From Polymorphobacter sp. (lineage in GTDB: Bacteria; Pseudomonadota; Alphaproteobacteria; Sphingomonadales; Sphingomonadaceae), in assembly GCF_025362435.1 (NCBI RefSeq), contig NZ_JANYGL010000086.1, forward strand, positions 1 to 44,814: a DNA stretch of 44,814 bases, read 5' to 3'. The position numbers were made by a program, and so were the translations under genes. Positions 33,517-44,377 of this stretch are shown here, piece by piece; position 1 is the stretch's first letter, and the number at the start of each line of letters is the position of its first letter. The notes beneath the pieces are model-generated. The model did not search any database. It was not told the DNA's origin and was given only the letters and a program-made list of their open reading frames with translations.

Positions 33517-36150
33517 GTGGCTTGCCAGTTTCGATTCAATACTGCCGTCTCGATCGCGGCGCTTGCAGCCGGGTTGATTGCCGTACCCGGCCTCGCCCAG
33601 TCGGCCGCCAGTCCCGCGCCGCAGCCCCAGCCGTCGACCGCGGACGCTCCGCCGGCGCAAACGACGACCGGTGTCGGCCAGTCGGGGGTCGGCAGTGCCG
33701 CTCCCGCGCAGACTGCCGCGTCGCAGTCGGTAGGCAACGTCGACGAGATCGTCGTCACCGCGCAGAAGCGCAGCAACAGCCTGCAGAACGTGCCGATCGT
33801 CGTCACCGCGATCAATCGCCAGCTGCTCCAGGATACCGGCGTCAAGGATATCAAGGATCTCGCGATTCTGACGCCGGGCCTGCTCGTGACCTCGACGAGT
33901 AACGAAGGCTCGACCACTGCGCGCATCCGCGGCATCGGCACCGTCGGCGACAACCCCGGTCTCGAATCGTCGGTCGGCATCGTCATCGACGGCGTCTACC
34001 GCTCGCGCAACGGCGTCGGCTTCGGCGACATCGGCGACGTCGACCGGATCGAAGTCCTCAAGGGCCCGCAGGGAACGCTGTTCGGCAAGTCGGCGACCGC
34101 CGGCGTCATCAACATCCTGACGGCGCCGCCGGAATTCACCTTCGGTGCCAGCGCCGACCTGACCGGCGGCAACTATGGCGCGATCGGCGGCGCGGCGCAG
34201 GTCACCGGGCCGATCGTCGCCGACAAGCTTGCCGCCAGCCTGTATTTCGCCGACCGCCAGCGCGACGGCTATTTCAACGTCAACACCGGCCCCGGCCCGC
34301 GCACCGCGACCGACGACACCAATCGCAATTTCTACACCGTCCGCGGCCAGTTGCTGTTCACGCCGAGCGACGACTTCAAGTTGCGCATCATCGCCGACCA
34401 TTCGCACCGCAACGAGACCTGCTGCATCGCCGTCATCACCCGCGGCAGCCAGGCCCCGGCGCCGAACCTCGCCAACAATCTCGTCGCCGCGCTCGGCGGC
34501 AACGACGGCAATCCGGCGACGCCGTATGCCCGTCGCGCGTATTCGAACCGTCCCGATGGCCAGCGGATCAACGACAGCGGCATCTCGGCCCAGTTCGACT
34601 GGAAGGTCGGGCCGGGGACGCTGACCTCGATCAGCGCCTATCGCGACTGGAAGAACACCGCCGGCTTCGACGCCGATTTCTCGACCGCCGACATCGATTA
34701 TCTGCCGTCCGACGACAGCAATTCGTCGCAGTTCCGCACCTTCAGCCAGGAGGTCCGCTACGCCGGGACCGCGGGCAAGCTCGACTATCTCGTCGGGGCA
34801 TTCTTCGCCGACGAAAAGCTGCGCCAAAACACCAGCGTCCTCGTTGGCAGCCAGTTCACGCCGTATCTGAGCCTGTTGTTCTCGTCGCTGGTCGAGGGCA
34901 AGCCAGACCCGACGTTCCTCCAGACCGGCCTGACCTTCCCGTTCGTTCGCGGCGTCAACTTCGCTCCCGGCTCGGGCTCGGTCGATCGTTACCGCCAGCG
35001 CGACGACACTTATGCGCTGTTCAGCGACGACACGCTGCACATTACCGACCAGCTCAGCCTCAACGTCGGCGTCCGCTACACGCTCGATGACAAGCATCTT
35101 GAATCGGCGAGCAACAACATCGGCAACGGCGCCGGCTGCGGTGCAGCGAACGCGGCGTTCGGCATCCTCAACGGGGTCAACCCGGCAGCGGCGGCCCAGC
35201 TTGCAGCAGTTAACGGGACCCTGTGCCTGCCGTTCCTCAGCCCCGGCTACAACAACTTCCTCAACAACCAGGCACGTGAGGAGAACGTCCCGTCCGGAAC
35301 GGTCAAGCTCGCCTACCGCCTCAACCCCGAGTTCCTGTTCTACGGGTCGTACGCCCGTGGCTACAAGGCGGGGGGCTTCAACCTCGACCGCGTCGAGTGC
35401 ACCATCGGCACCGCCGGCTGCGCTCCGGGCAGCGCGGCGGCGATCACGCCGATCCTCAACACCGGGTTCGGCAAGGAGACCAACGACTCGTTCGAGGTTG
35501 GCGAAAAGGCGACGCTGTTCGACCGCAAGGTGCTGTTGAACGCGACCGCATTCTACCAGAAGTACAAGGGCTTCCAGCTCAACACCTTCACTGGCCTTGT
35601 GTTCGTCGTCACCTCGGTGCCGCAGGTGATCAGCAAGGGCGTCGACGCAGACTTCGTCTGGCTGGCGTCGAAGGCGTTCAGCGTCCAGGGGGGCGTGACC
35701 TATGCCGACACGCGCTACGACCTCAATGGGTCGCAGCTTGCGTTGCTGCAGGCGCAGACAGGCTACCTCGGCGGCCAGCACTCGCGCGTGTCGCTCGCGC
35801 CATTGTGGTCGGCGTCGCTGTCGGGGACGTATTCGGCCGAACTCGGCAGCAACTATGTCGCGCGTCTGAACCTCGGGGCGAAATACTCGTCGGGCTATAA
35901 CACCGGGTCGGACCTCGACCCCGGGAAGTACCAGTCGGGCTATGTCGTCGCCAATGGCCGCGTCGCGGTCGGACCCAAGGACGGACGCTTCAGCGTCGAA
36001 GTCTGGGCGGAGAACCTGCTTAACACCAACTACCAGCAGGTCGCGTTCAACTCGGGCTTCCAGAACGTCCCGACGAATGCGACCGGCGTCCTCGACGCGT
36101 TCCTCGGCGCCCCGCGGACCTTCGGCGGCACGCTGCGCGTCAAGTACTAA
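33517..36150 (+). CDS. TonB-dependent outer-membrane receptor
   Basis: A 22-stranded barrel with plug for energy-coupled import, 877 residues. GTG 33517 follows GGGGAG by 6 nt. A signal peptide (AVSIAALAAGLIAVPGLAQ) and a Pro/Ala/Gln-rich spacer precede the TonB box region DEIVVTAQKR near residue 76. The plug follows (NVPIVVTAINRQLLQDTGVKDIKDL, RIRGIGTVGDNPGLESSVGIVIDGVYRSR, DRIEVLKGPQGTLFGKSATAGVINI). The chain ends with FGGTLRVKY, the terminal aromatic needed for BAM insertion. Extracellular loops hold unusual cysteine pairs (ETCCIA, ECTIGTAGCAPG, GAGCGAANAAF). The substrate is not evident. The 225 nt before the gene contain an 11-nt direct repeat (33392-33402, 33421-33431) but no gene. Confidence 0.95.
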   Translation: MACQFRFNTAVSIAALAAGLIAVPGLAQSAASPAPQPQPSTADAPPAQTTTGVGQSGVGSAAPAQTAASQSVGNVDEIVVTAQKRSNSLQNVPIVVTAINRQLLQDTGVKDIKDLAILTPGLLVTSTSNEGSTTARIRGIGTVGDNPGLESSVGIVIDGVYRSRNGVGFGDIGDVDRIEVLKGPQGTLFGKSATAGVINILTAPPEFTFGASADLTGGNYGAIGGAAQVTGPIVADKLAASLYFADRQRDGYFNVNTGPGPRTATDDTNRNFYTVRGQLLFTPSDDFKLRIIADHSHRNETCCIAVITRGSQAPAPNLANNLVAALGGNDGNPATPYARRAYSNRPDGQRINDSGISAQFDWKVGPGTLTSISAYRDWKNTAGFDADFSTADIDYLPSDDSNSSQFRTFSQEVRYAGTAGKLDYLVGAFFADEKLRQNTSVLVGSQFTPYLSLLFSSLVEGKPDPTFLQTGLTFPFVRGVNFAPGSGSVDRYRQRDDTYALFSDDTLHITDQLSLNVGVRYTLDDKHLESASNNIGNGAGCGAANAAFGILNGVNPAAAAQLAAVNGTLCLPFLSPGYNNFLNNQAREENVPSGTVKLAYRLNPEFLFYGSYARGYKAGGFNLDRVECTIGTAGCAPGSAAAITPILNTGFGKETNDSFEVGEKATLFDRKVLLNATAFYQKYKGFQLNTFTGLVFVVTSVPQVISKGVDADFVWLASKAFSVQGGVTYADTRYDLNGSQLALLQAQTGYLGGQHSRVSLAPLWSASLSGTYSAELGSNYVARLNLGAKYSSGYNTGSDLDPGKYQSGYVVANGRVAVGPKDGRFSVEVWAENLLNTNYQQVAFNSGFQNVPTNATGVLDAFLGAPRTFGGTLRVKY

Positions 36151-36203
36151 GCAGGACTGGCGCGCCGCCGGCGAAAGCTGTCGGGCGGCAGTCACGATTG
36201 GAC

Positions 36204-36244
36204 GAGAGGTGGTCGCCGGTCATGGCCGGCGACCATCGTCTCTC
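36204..36244. terminator. Stem-loop after the TonB receptor, possible terminator
   Basis: A perfect 10-bp stem (36210-36219 with 36226-36235) has a 6-nt loop, and an outer GAGAG/CTCTC pair (36204-36208, 36240-36244) extends it across a small bulge. It lies 54 nt after the receptor stop and 80 nt before the ThDP enzyme. No T-tract follows, so intrinsic termination is uncertain; it may instead protect the receptor mRNA 3' end. Confidence 0.4.
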
Positions 36245-36324
36245 GACCAAAGCTCTGAAGCCGGGCGGACCCGGCTGCCACGCCTCGCGTTATCCGGGCT
36301 TCGCCGCTGCTGGAGCCCGCGCTG

Positions 36325-38013
36325 ATGACCACCGTCGCCGAACTGCTTGTCGAAACCCTGGCCGAACTCGGCGTCAGGCAGGTCTTCGGCGTCGTCGGCG
36401 ATGCGCTCAACCCGTTCACCGATGCGATACGGCGCCAGAAGGTCATCGAGTGGATCGGCGTCCGCCATGAGGAAGGCGCGGCGCTGGCAGCCGTCGGGCA
36501 GGCCAAGCTGACCGGGCGGCTCGGCGTCTGCTGCGGCACGACCGGCCCGGGCGGCAACCACCTTGTCGCCGGGCTGTACGAGGCGCGCAAGGACCACGCC
36601 CCGGTGCTGGCGATTTCCGGCGGCGTTCCGACCGAGTTGCGCGGCACCGATTATTTGCAGGAGGACACCCCCGACCTGCTGTTTCGCGACGTCGCGGTCT
36701 ATACCCAGACACTCGCCGCCGCCTCGCAGGCACCGGCGGTGTTCCACCAGGCGATCGCCGAGGCGTACGGCCAGCGCGGTGTGTCGCACATCAGCATCCC
36801 GCCCGACGTCTTCGGCGCGCGTGCTCCCGGCAAGGTGCCGAGCATGGCGACGCTGCGACCGCGCCCCGACGTCGCCCCGGTCGCGTCGGATATCGTCGCG
36901 CTGCATTCGCTGATCGGCGCGGCGAAGACCGTGACCCTGTTGTGCGGCAACGGCGCGCACGGTGCGGCGACCGAGCTCGATGCGCTGTCGCGGCGGCTGC
37001 ACGCACCGCTCGTCCACACCTATCGCGCGCTCGACCTGATGCCGTTCGACCATCCCAACTGGATCGGCGGCCTTGGCCTGATCGGCGGACGCGCCGGAAC
37101 CGACGCGGTGATGGACGCAGACCTGCTGGTGATGTTCGGCACCGACTATCCCTACGTCGAATATCTCCCCAAGCACGGCCGCGTCGTCCAGATCGACGAG
37201 CGTGCCTTCGCCCTCGGCCGCCGCACCCCGGTCGAACTCGGCATCGTCGGCTCGGTCCGCCCGGCGGTGGCGATGCTGCTCGAAGACCTGCCGCAGCGCA
37301 GCGACACCGCATTCCTCGACGAAGCGAACAAGGCGCGGCGCGACTGGGCGACGATGCTCGACGAGAAGGCCGACCCGGCGCGGAGCAGCGACCTGATCCA
37401 TCCGCAGGCGGTGGCGCGGCTGGCGAGCGACCTTGCCGACGACGACGCGGTATTCGTCACCGACACCGGCGAGGTCACGCTGTGGGCCGGAAACTGGACG
37501 CGGCCACGCGGGACGCAGCAGATCACCGGGTCGTTCAACAATGCCGCGGTCGGCACCGGGCTCGGCATCGCCAACGGTGTCCAGCTGCTCGATCGTGACC
37601 GGCAGGTGGTTCTCCACGTCGGCGACGGCGGTTTCACCATGCTTCTCGGCGAGTTCATGACGACGGTCGAGCACGGCCTCGCACTCAAGGTCATCGTCTA
37701 CGACAATGGCGGCTGGGGCCTCGTTCACTTCGAGCAGGAGGGCGCGGGCAACCCGGCGACGAAGGACGCGAATTTCCCGAACATCGACTTCGCCGCATTC
37801 GCCGGCGCCTGCGGGGTCAAGGGCTTCACCGCGCGCGATCCCGGCACGCTCGCGGCGACGATGCGCGAGTTCATGGCGACGCCCGGCCCCGCGATCCTCC
37901 ACGCCGTGATCAACCCCGACGAGATCCCGGCGATGCCGCACATCAAGCTCGACCAGGCGTTCAAGTTCGGCATCGCCAAGATCCGCGAGAAGCTTTTCGC
38001 GGCTCACGGCTGA
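36325..38013 (+). CDS. ThDP-dependent enzyme, pyruvate oxidase / pyruvate:quinone dehydrogenase-like
   Basis: A 562-residue three-domain ThDP flavoenzyme-type protein (PYR, central, PP). The catalytic Glu is in VRHEEGAALAAVGQAK (Glu49), as in PoxB. The ThDP-Mg motif runs from GDGG (433-436) to Asn461 in VYDNGGWG, with the usual spacing. The central domain has FGTDYPYVEYLPKHGRVVQID, as in FAD-binding PoxB/acetolactate-synthase relatives. PoxB-type enzymes decarboxylate pyruvate to acetate with quinones, and lactobacillal oxidases make acetyl phosphate and hydrogen peroxide. The amphipathic C-terminal lipid-binding tail of E. coli PoxB is not obvious. KatG follows 124 nt downstream, which would suit a peroxide-forming oxidase (inference). 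Confidence 0.85.
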   Translation: MTTVAELLVETLAELGVRQVFGVVGDALNPFTDAIRRQKVIEWIGVRHEEGAALAAVGQAKLTGRLGVCCGTTGPGGNHLVAGLYEARKDHAPVLAISGGVPTELRGTDYLQEDTPDLLFRDVAVYTQTLAAASQAPAVFHQAIAEAYGQRGVSHISIPPDVFGARAPGKVPSMATLRPRPDVAPVASDIVALHSLIGAAKTVTLLCGNGAHGAATELDALSRRLHAPLVHTYRALDLMPFDHPNWIGGLGLIGGRAGTDAVMDADLLVMFGTDYPYVEYLPKHGRVVQIDERAFALGRRTPVELGIVGSVRPAVAMLLEDLPQRSDTAFLDEANKARRDWATMLDEKADPARSSDLIHPQAVARLASDLADDDAVFVTDTGEVTLWAGNWTRPRGTQQITGSFNNAAVGTGLGIANGVQLLDRDRQVVLHVGDGGFTMLLGEFMTTVEHGLALKVIVYDNGGWGLVHFEQEGAGNPATKDANFPNIDFAAFAGACGVKGFTARDPGTLAATMREFMATPGPAILHAVINPDEIPAMPHIKLDQAFKFGIAKIREKLFAAHG

Positions 38014-38077
38014 TCCGTAGGAATGACCGACTGCAGTAGTCTCTGATCGATTTCCCGATTGCTTCTGACAAACTTAA

Positions 38078-40384
<2,307 letters not shown>

Positions 40385-40406
40385 TCGAGGGCTGAACTGC
40401 CGTTGG

Positions 40407-40452
40407 CACCGGGAGATTGGAGGAGCGTTCGCGCTTCTCCGATCTTCCGGTG
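40407..40452. terminator. Bidirectional UUCG hairpin between katG and the ROK kinase
   Basis: Arms of 21 nt (40407-40427 and 40432-40452) pair along their whole length as RNA, with 18 Watson-Crick and three G-U pairs, around a TTCG tetraloop. A short T-rich stretch (ATTTTA) follows on the plus strand. The hairpin lies 22 nt after the katG stop and 4 nt from the stop of the convergent fructokinase, the right place to end both transcripts. Confidence 0.75.
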
Positions 40453-40456
40453 TCAG

Positions 40457-41368
40457 CTATTTTACGTTGTCTGCAATCCGGGCTGAATGCGCCCGCATGG
40501 CGAGCGCCACCGCACCCAGCACGCCGGATCGATCGCCAAGGGCAGGAGCGACGACGAGGCTGGCGAGCGCCGCCGGTCCTTCAAAATCGGGAAGATAGCC
40601 GCCGAGTTGCCGCGCCAGCGTCGTCTGGACCCGCGCGATCAGGTGTGAGTTCTGGCCGACGCCGCCGCCAAGCACGATGCGCTGCGGCGCGACGACGTAG
40701 CATAAGGTCGCCGCTAGCTGCGCGAGATAGTCGGCGACCAAATCCCACACCGGATGGTCCGGCGCGACCGTGGCACCGGGCTGGCCGAGCCGCCGCTCGA
40801 TCGCCGGGCCGCTGATCAGCCCTTCGAGACAATCGGCATGGAATGGGCAGTTGCCGGGAAATGGGTCGCGCTCCGGGTCGCGGCGAACCATCAGATGTCC
40901 CGCCTCGGGGTGGAGGCGACCGTGGACCGGGTGGCCGCCGACGACGAGCCCGACGCCGACGCCGGTCCCGACGGTGACATAGGCATAGTCGCGCAACCCG
41001 CTGCACGCCCCCCACGTCCCCTCGCCGAGCGCCGCGGTGGTTACATCGGTATCGAGCGCGATCGGCAGTCCGAAGGCACGGAGCGGCACGAGTAGGTCGG
41101 CCCCCGACCAGCCCGCTTTCGGGGTTCGAAGAATATGGCCGTAGTTCGACGCCCGGGGATCGACGCGCACCGGCCCGAAGCTGCCGACGCCGATCGCGTC
41201 GATGCCGCCCGCGTCAAGCTCGCGGGCGATGACGTCGACGATCGCTGCAAGCGTCGCTTCGGGGGTCGTGGTGGGGATGCGTACCGGGGAGCTGAGGTCG
41301 CCGGGGCCGCTGCCGAAGGCGATCACGACCTTGGTGCCGCCGATTTCGATCCCTGCGTATCGGCTCAT
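40457..41368 (-). CDS. ROK family fructokinase
   Basis: ATP-dependent sugar kinase of the ROK family, 303 residues from ATG 41368. The phosphate-binding loop is GIEIGGTK (6-13). The zinc site HPEAGH...CPFHADC followed by [10 protein letters not shown] is the pattern of fructokinases and mannokinases (Mak/ScrK), so fructose 6-phosphate formation is the likely reaction. The sugar/catalytic strand reads [12 protein letters not shown], where the family usually has Asn rather than the first Thr. A second Gly-rich ATP site ([12 protein letters not shown]) is present. It lies 36 nt after an exported esterase on the same strand, and the two may be co-transcribed. Confidence 0.9.
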   Translation of the reverse strand: MSRYAGIEIGGTKVVIAFGSGPGDLSSPVRIPTTTPEATLAAIVDVIARELDAGGIDAIGVGSFGPVRVDPRASNYGHILRTPKAGWSGADLLVPLRAFGLPIALDTDVTTAALGEGTWGACSGLRDYAYVTVGTGVGVGLVVGGHPVHGRLHPEAGHLMVRRDPERDPFPGNCPFHADCLEGLISGPAIERRLGQPGATVAPDHPVWDLVADYLAQLAATLCYVVAPQRIVLGGGVGQNSHLIARVQTTLARQLGGYLPDFEGPAALASLVVAPALGDRSGVLGAVALAMRAHSARIADNVK

Positions 41369-41404
41369 AGGTCGGCGACCAACCACATCACTTGGTACGG
41401 CGCA

Positions 41405-42463
41405 TCAGGCGGGCACGGCGAAAGCAGCCCTGAGCGCACTTTTCCACGCCGCGGTTAATTCGCGCGAAACGCGGGCCTCCGGAACGATGAAGTCGAAGGC
41501 GTGGAAGGCGCCGGGTGCCACCTGGACCTGCGTCGGCACACCCGCGGCGACGAGGCGGCGGGCGTAGGCGAGGTCCTCGTCGGCGAACAGGTCGATCGCG
41601 CCGACGCCGATGAAGGCGGGCGGGAGCCCCGACAGGTTCGCCTCGCGCGCCGGCACCGCACCGGCCGGCACCCGCTCGCCACCGGCGGGCACGCCGAGGA
41701 AGGCGGTCCAGCCGAAGTTGTTCGCTTCTGCCGACCAGCCGATGGTCCCGACGAACGGCGGCACGGCACGGCTGCTGCCCGTCCGGTCGTCGAGCATCGG
41801 GTAGATCAGCGTCTGGTAGCATAATGCCACCTCGCCGCGGTCGCGCGCGACGATCGCGACCATCGCCGCGAGCCCGCCGCCGGCGCTTTCGCCCATGATC
41901 GCGATGCGCGAGCGGTCGACCCCGAGCAAGGCGGCGTTGCGTGCGAGCCAGACGAGGGCGGCGTAATTATCCTCGACCGGGCCGGGGAAGGGGGTCTCCG
42001 GGGCCAGGCGGTAGTCGACGTTGACGATAACGCAATCGAGTTCGGCGGCGACCGTCTGGCAGAAGCCGGTGTTGTTCTGGGCACGGCCCGAAACCATGCC
42101 GCCGCCGTGAATGTGCAGGATCGCCGGCCGGGGGGCGGCGCCCGGCCGGACGCCGATCACCTGCACCGCGACCGGCGGGTCGCCGCGCCGGCCCGGAACG
42201 TTGCGCGTCTCGACCGGCGCCGCGGGCGGCGGCAGCGTCGCCGGCGCAACCCACGACGCGCGCGCCGCGGGCAGGGTCGCGCGGGTCATCGGCGCACCGT
42301 GCTGCGCCAGGATCGTCGCCGCCGCGGCGCGCAGCTCGGGGTCGACGAGGCGCAGCGGGTCGTTCGCCGCAGGAGCGACCACGGCGCGGAGTGCGGCTGG
42401 ACCGAGCAGCATTGCCGCTCCGGCGGCACCGATCGCTTTCGACAAGTCGCGCCGGGTCAACAT
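41405..42463 (-). CDS. Tat-exported alpha/beta hydrolase (HSL-type esterase)
   Basis: Carboxylesterase of the hormone-sensitive-lipase family, 352 residues from ATG 42463, with GGGAGAG about 8 nt upstream. The N-terminus MLTRRDLSKAIGAAGAAMLLGP is a twin-arginine signal, so the enzyme is predicted to be periplasmic or secreted. The oxyanion motif is HGGG (119-122), the nucleophile elbow GESAGGG (Ser193), with acid Asp291 (AIDLFADED) and His321 (GAFHAFDF) completing the triad. YRLAPETPFPGPVED is typical of the family. The natural substrate is unknown; short-chain acyl esters are usual. It is followed by a fructokinase, which hints at acylated sugars (speculative). Confidence 0.92.
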   Translation of the reverse strand: MLTRRDLSKAIGAAGAAMLLGPAALRAVVAPAANDPLRLVDPELRAAAATILAQHGAPMTRATLPAARASWVAPATLPPPAAPVETRNVPGRRGDPPVAVQVIGVRPGAAPRPAILHIHGGGMVSGRAQNNTGFCQTVAAELDCVIVNVDYRLAPETPFPGPVEDNYAALVWLARNAALLGVDRSRIAIMGESAGGGLAAMVAIVARDRGEVALCYQTLIYPMLDDRTGSSRAVPPFVGTIGWSAEANNFGWTAFLGVPAGGERVPAGAVPAREANLSGLPPAFIGVGAIDLFADEDLAYARRLVAAGVPTQVQVAPGAFHAFDFIVPEARVSRELTAAWKSALRAAFAVPA

Positions 42464-42578
42464 GATCGAGTCTCTCCCAAACTTCGCAGTTGTCCCTGCA
42501 ATCGATTGTCGATCTACCGTCATCGTCCGGGCATCACAATGATCGCCGCATTACGGACGAGGCGCGAGATCGCGCCTG

Positions 42579-43625
42579 TCAGACCGCTATCAGCGCGGCC
42601 GGAAGCACCATCGGGATGCCCGCCGCCTTTGCCACCGCTTCGGCCCAGATCGCGACTTTGTCGACTTCGTCCTGGTGGAGCGACAGGCCTTCGCGCTGCT
42701 CCCGGGCGCGATCGTCGGCGCCGAAGGTATCGCCGGTCTTCGAACTCGTCGTGAAGGCGGGACCGGCGACGACGGCGGCGACGTCGATCGTCAGGCTGAA
42801 CAGCGCTGCGATCGCGCCCATCGCCGCCGCTGGCTGGCGCAGCAGGTGCTCGCTGTCGAGCGTGCGGATGCGCTGGCTGCCGAAGCGCGCGACCATGCGG
42901 ACGAACAGTGCCTGTTGCGCCAGCCAGCCGACCGCGGCGATTTGGAGGTCGGTCTGCTTGATATAGTCGCCGGGTTCGAACCCCATCTGGACCAGACCTT
43001 CGGCGTGGAGACCGGCGAACAGCTCGCGCACCCATAGACGTCCCCACATCCCTTTGCGCGCGACCGAGGCGAGGAACACGCGGAGCGGAGCGTAGAGGAT
43101 CAGCGCGTGAATATCGCTGCGCATCGCCATCATCGCCGGGGCGAGGCCGTTGACGATGTTCGATGGCTTGACCACGACCCCCTCGCCGGGCTGCAGCGGC
43201 CGGGCGAGCAGGATCAGCGCATCGCGCAGCAGCGGCGCGAGACGTTCGGGGTCCATCCCCTGCCGCCGGCAGCCGACGAGGTCGTTGAGGATCACCGGCT
43301 CCTTCAACGTCGTCGCGACCCCCGGCAGGTCGAGCGCGCGCGCCACCAGCGTCGAGCAGCAGAACGCCGAATGCAGGACAAGGTTGAGGCGCGCCGGCTG
43401 TGCCGCGGCGGCGACGACTTCGCCCCGGTGGAGCGCGAGCGCGGGCCGGTCCGCCGGCAGGTATTCGTCGGTGATGAAGGTGGCGCGGGCGTGGTCCTCG
43501 CGCGACAGGCGGACGAAGCGGACGACATCGGCGCCGGGGTCATAGCGGTGGGCGAGCCAGTGGCCGTCGCGCATCACCGCGCGATAGTCGACCGGCGCAC
43601 CGGCGGCGGACCCGCGCGAGGACAT
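42579..43625 (-). CDS. Sulfotransferase-like P-loop protein
   Basis: A 348-residue protein from ATG 43625 (TTG 43637 would overlap the preceding stop as TTGA). Near residues 82-94 it has LNLVLHSAFCCSTLVARAL, a divergent 5'-phosphosulfate-binding loop of the sulfotransferase/P-loop type, then LPGVATTLKEPVILNDL and, near the middle, GEGVVVKPSNIVNGL and HALILYAPLRVFLASVARKG, which align with the 3'-phosphate-binding strand region. No signal peptide. It may transfer sulfate or may be a P-loop fold with another job. It is the third gene of a unit with a second sulfotransferase-like protein and an aminotransferase. A GGCGCGA/TCGCGCC hairpin lies just beyond its stop at 42561-42576. Confidence 0.6.
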   Translation of the reverse strand: MSSRGSAAGAPVDYRAVMRDGHWLAHRYDPGADVVRFVRLSREDHARATFITDEYLPADRPALALHRGEVVAAAAQPARLNLVLHSAFCCSTLVARALDLPGVATTLKEPVILNDLVGCRRQGMDPERLAPLLRDALILLARPLQPGEGVVVKPSNIVNGLAPAMMAMRSDIHALILYAPLRVFLASVARKGMWGRLWVRELFAGLHAEGLVQMGFEPGDYIKQTDLQIAAVGWLAQQALFVRMVARFGSQRIRTLDSEHLLRQPAAAMGAIAALFSLTIDVAAVVAGPAFTTSSKTGDTFGADDRAREQREGLSLHQDEVDKVAIWAEAVAKAAGIPMVLPAALIAV

Positions 43626-43633
43626 CGATCCGC

Positions 43634-44377
43634 TCAAGATACCGCGCCGGCAACGAGGCGCCAGCGCGCCATGCCGTCGTAAAATGACCGCGCCGCATCA
43701 GCGATCGTCTTGAGGGCGTCGGGCAGTTCCGCCTCGGTCGTCGCTGGCAGCGAGGCGAAGCCGGTCGAGCGTTCGACGACATCGTACCACGCCGGTGCCC
43801 ACACGCCGTCGCTCGCTCGCGGCCCGGCGGGCCAGCCGAGCATTCGCTCGGAGAAGGCGAGACCGAGCGCGGCGCAGAGCATCGCGAGCGTCTGGCGGGG
43901 TGCCGCGAGCACGTCGGCCGACTCGATCACCGGCGGCGCGGAGCCGCTGCGCTGCGCGACGCGGTCGAACAGCTCGGCCTGGCGGACGATGCCGATGTCA
44001 TCGAGCGTCACCTCGCTGCGCTTGCGGACGTACGACGCCAGCACCTGCTCGGGCGCGCGGATGAGGAAGGCGTTGCGGCAGGCGTCGGACCAGTCGAGGC
44101 CGATGCCGTCGATCATGTGGTGCGACATATGCTTCTGGTACCACAGCGGTCGCCCCCCGGGGACCGGCCCGGTCATCGTCGCGGCGACGTCGCGCCAGTC
44201 GTTCGGCTGCGACGCCAGCACCTCGGCGCGCATCGGGTGGTCGAGGCCGGTCATGGCGAGGTAGGCGGCGTAGAACGGCTCGTCGCTGACGACGGTGTCG
44301 TCGCGGTTCTCGAACGCGCGCATCATCGCGGTCGAGATATTGCGCGGTCCCGACCACATCGCGATCCTGAGCGTCAT
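43634..44377 (-). CDS. Sulfotransferase-like protein linked to branched-chain aminotransferase
   Basis: A 247-residue P-loop protein starting at ATG 44377, overlapping the aminotransferase stop by 4 nt. The N-terminus RIAMWSGPRNISTAMMRAF holds the phosphosulfate-type loop (about 9-16), followed by EPFYAAYLAMTGLDHP and WYQKHMSHHM, then FLIRAPEQVLASYVRKR, where sulfotransferases bind the 3'-phosphate. The same domain is found at the N-terminus of plant and other branched-chain-aminotransferase-like proteins, and here the aminotransferase is the adjacent separate gene. Activity and substrate are unknown. The stop is 9 nt from the next sulfotransferase-like start, so translation is tightly coupled. 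Confidence 0.8.
   Translation of the reverse strand: MTLRIAMWSGPRNISTAMMRAFENRDDTVVSDEPFYAAYLAMTGLDHPMRAEVLASQPNDWRDVAATMTGPVPGGRPLWYQKHMSHHMIDGIGLDWSDACRNAFLIRAPEQVLASYVRKRSEVTLDDIGIVRQAELFDRVAQRSGSAPPVIESADVLAAPRQTLAMLCAALGLAFSERMLGWPAGPRASDGVWAPAWYDVVERSTGFASLPATTEAELPDALKTIADAARSFYDGMARWRLVAGAVS

Noticed and set aside
33454-36195. 913-codon minus-strand frame opposite the TonB receptor
   Set aside because: The plus-strand frame has a full receptor with signal peptide, plug and C-terminal aromatic; the antisense product is low-complexity Arg/Val/Glu/Asp and has no start signal.
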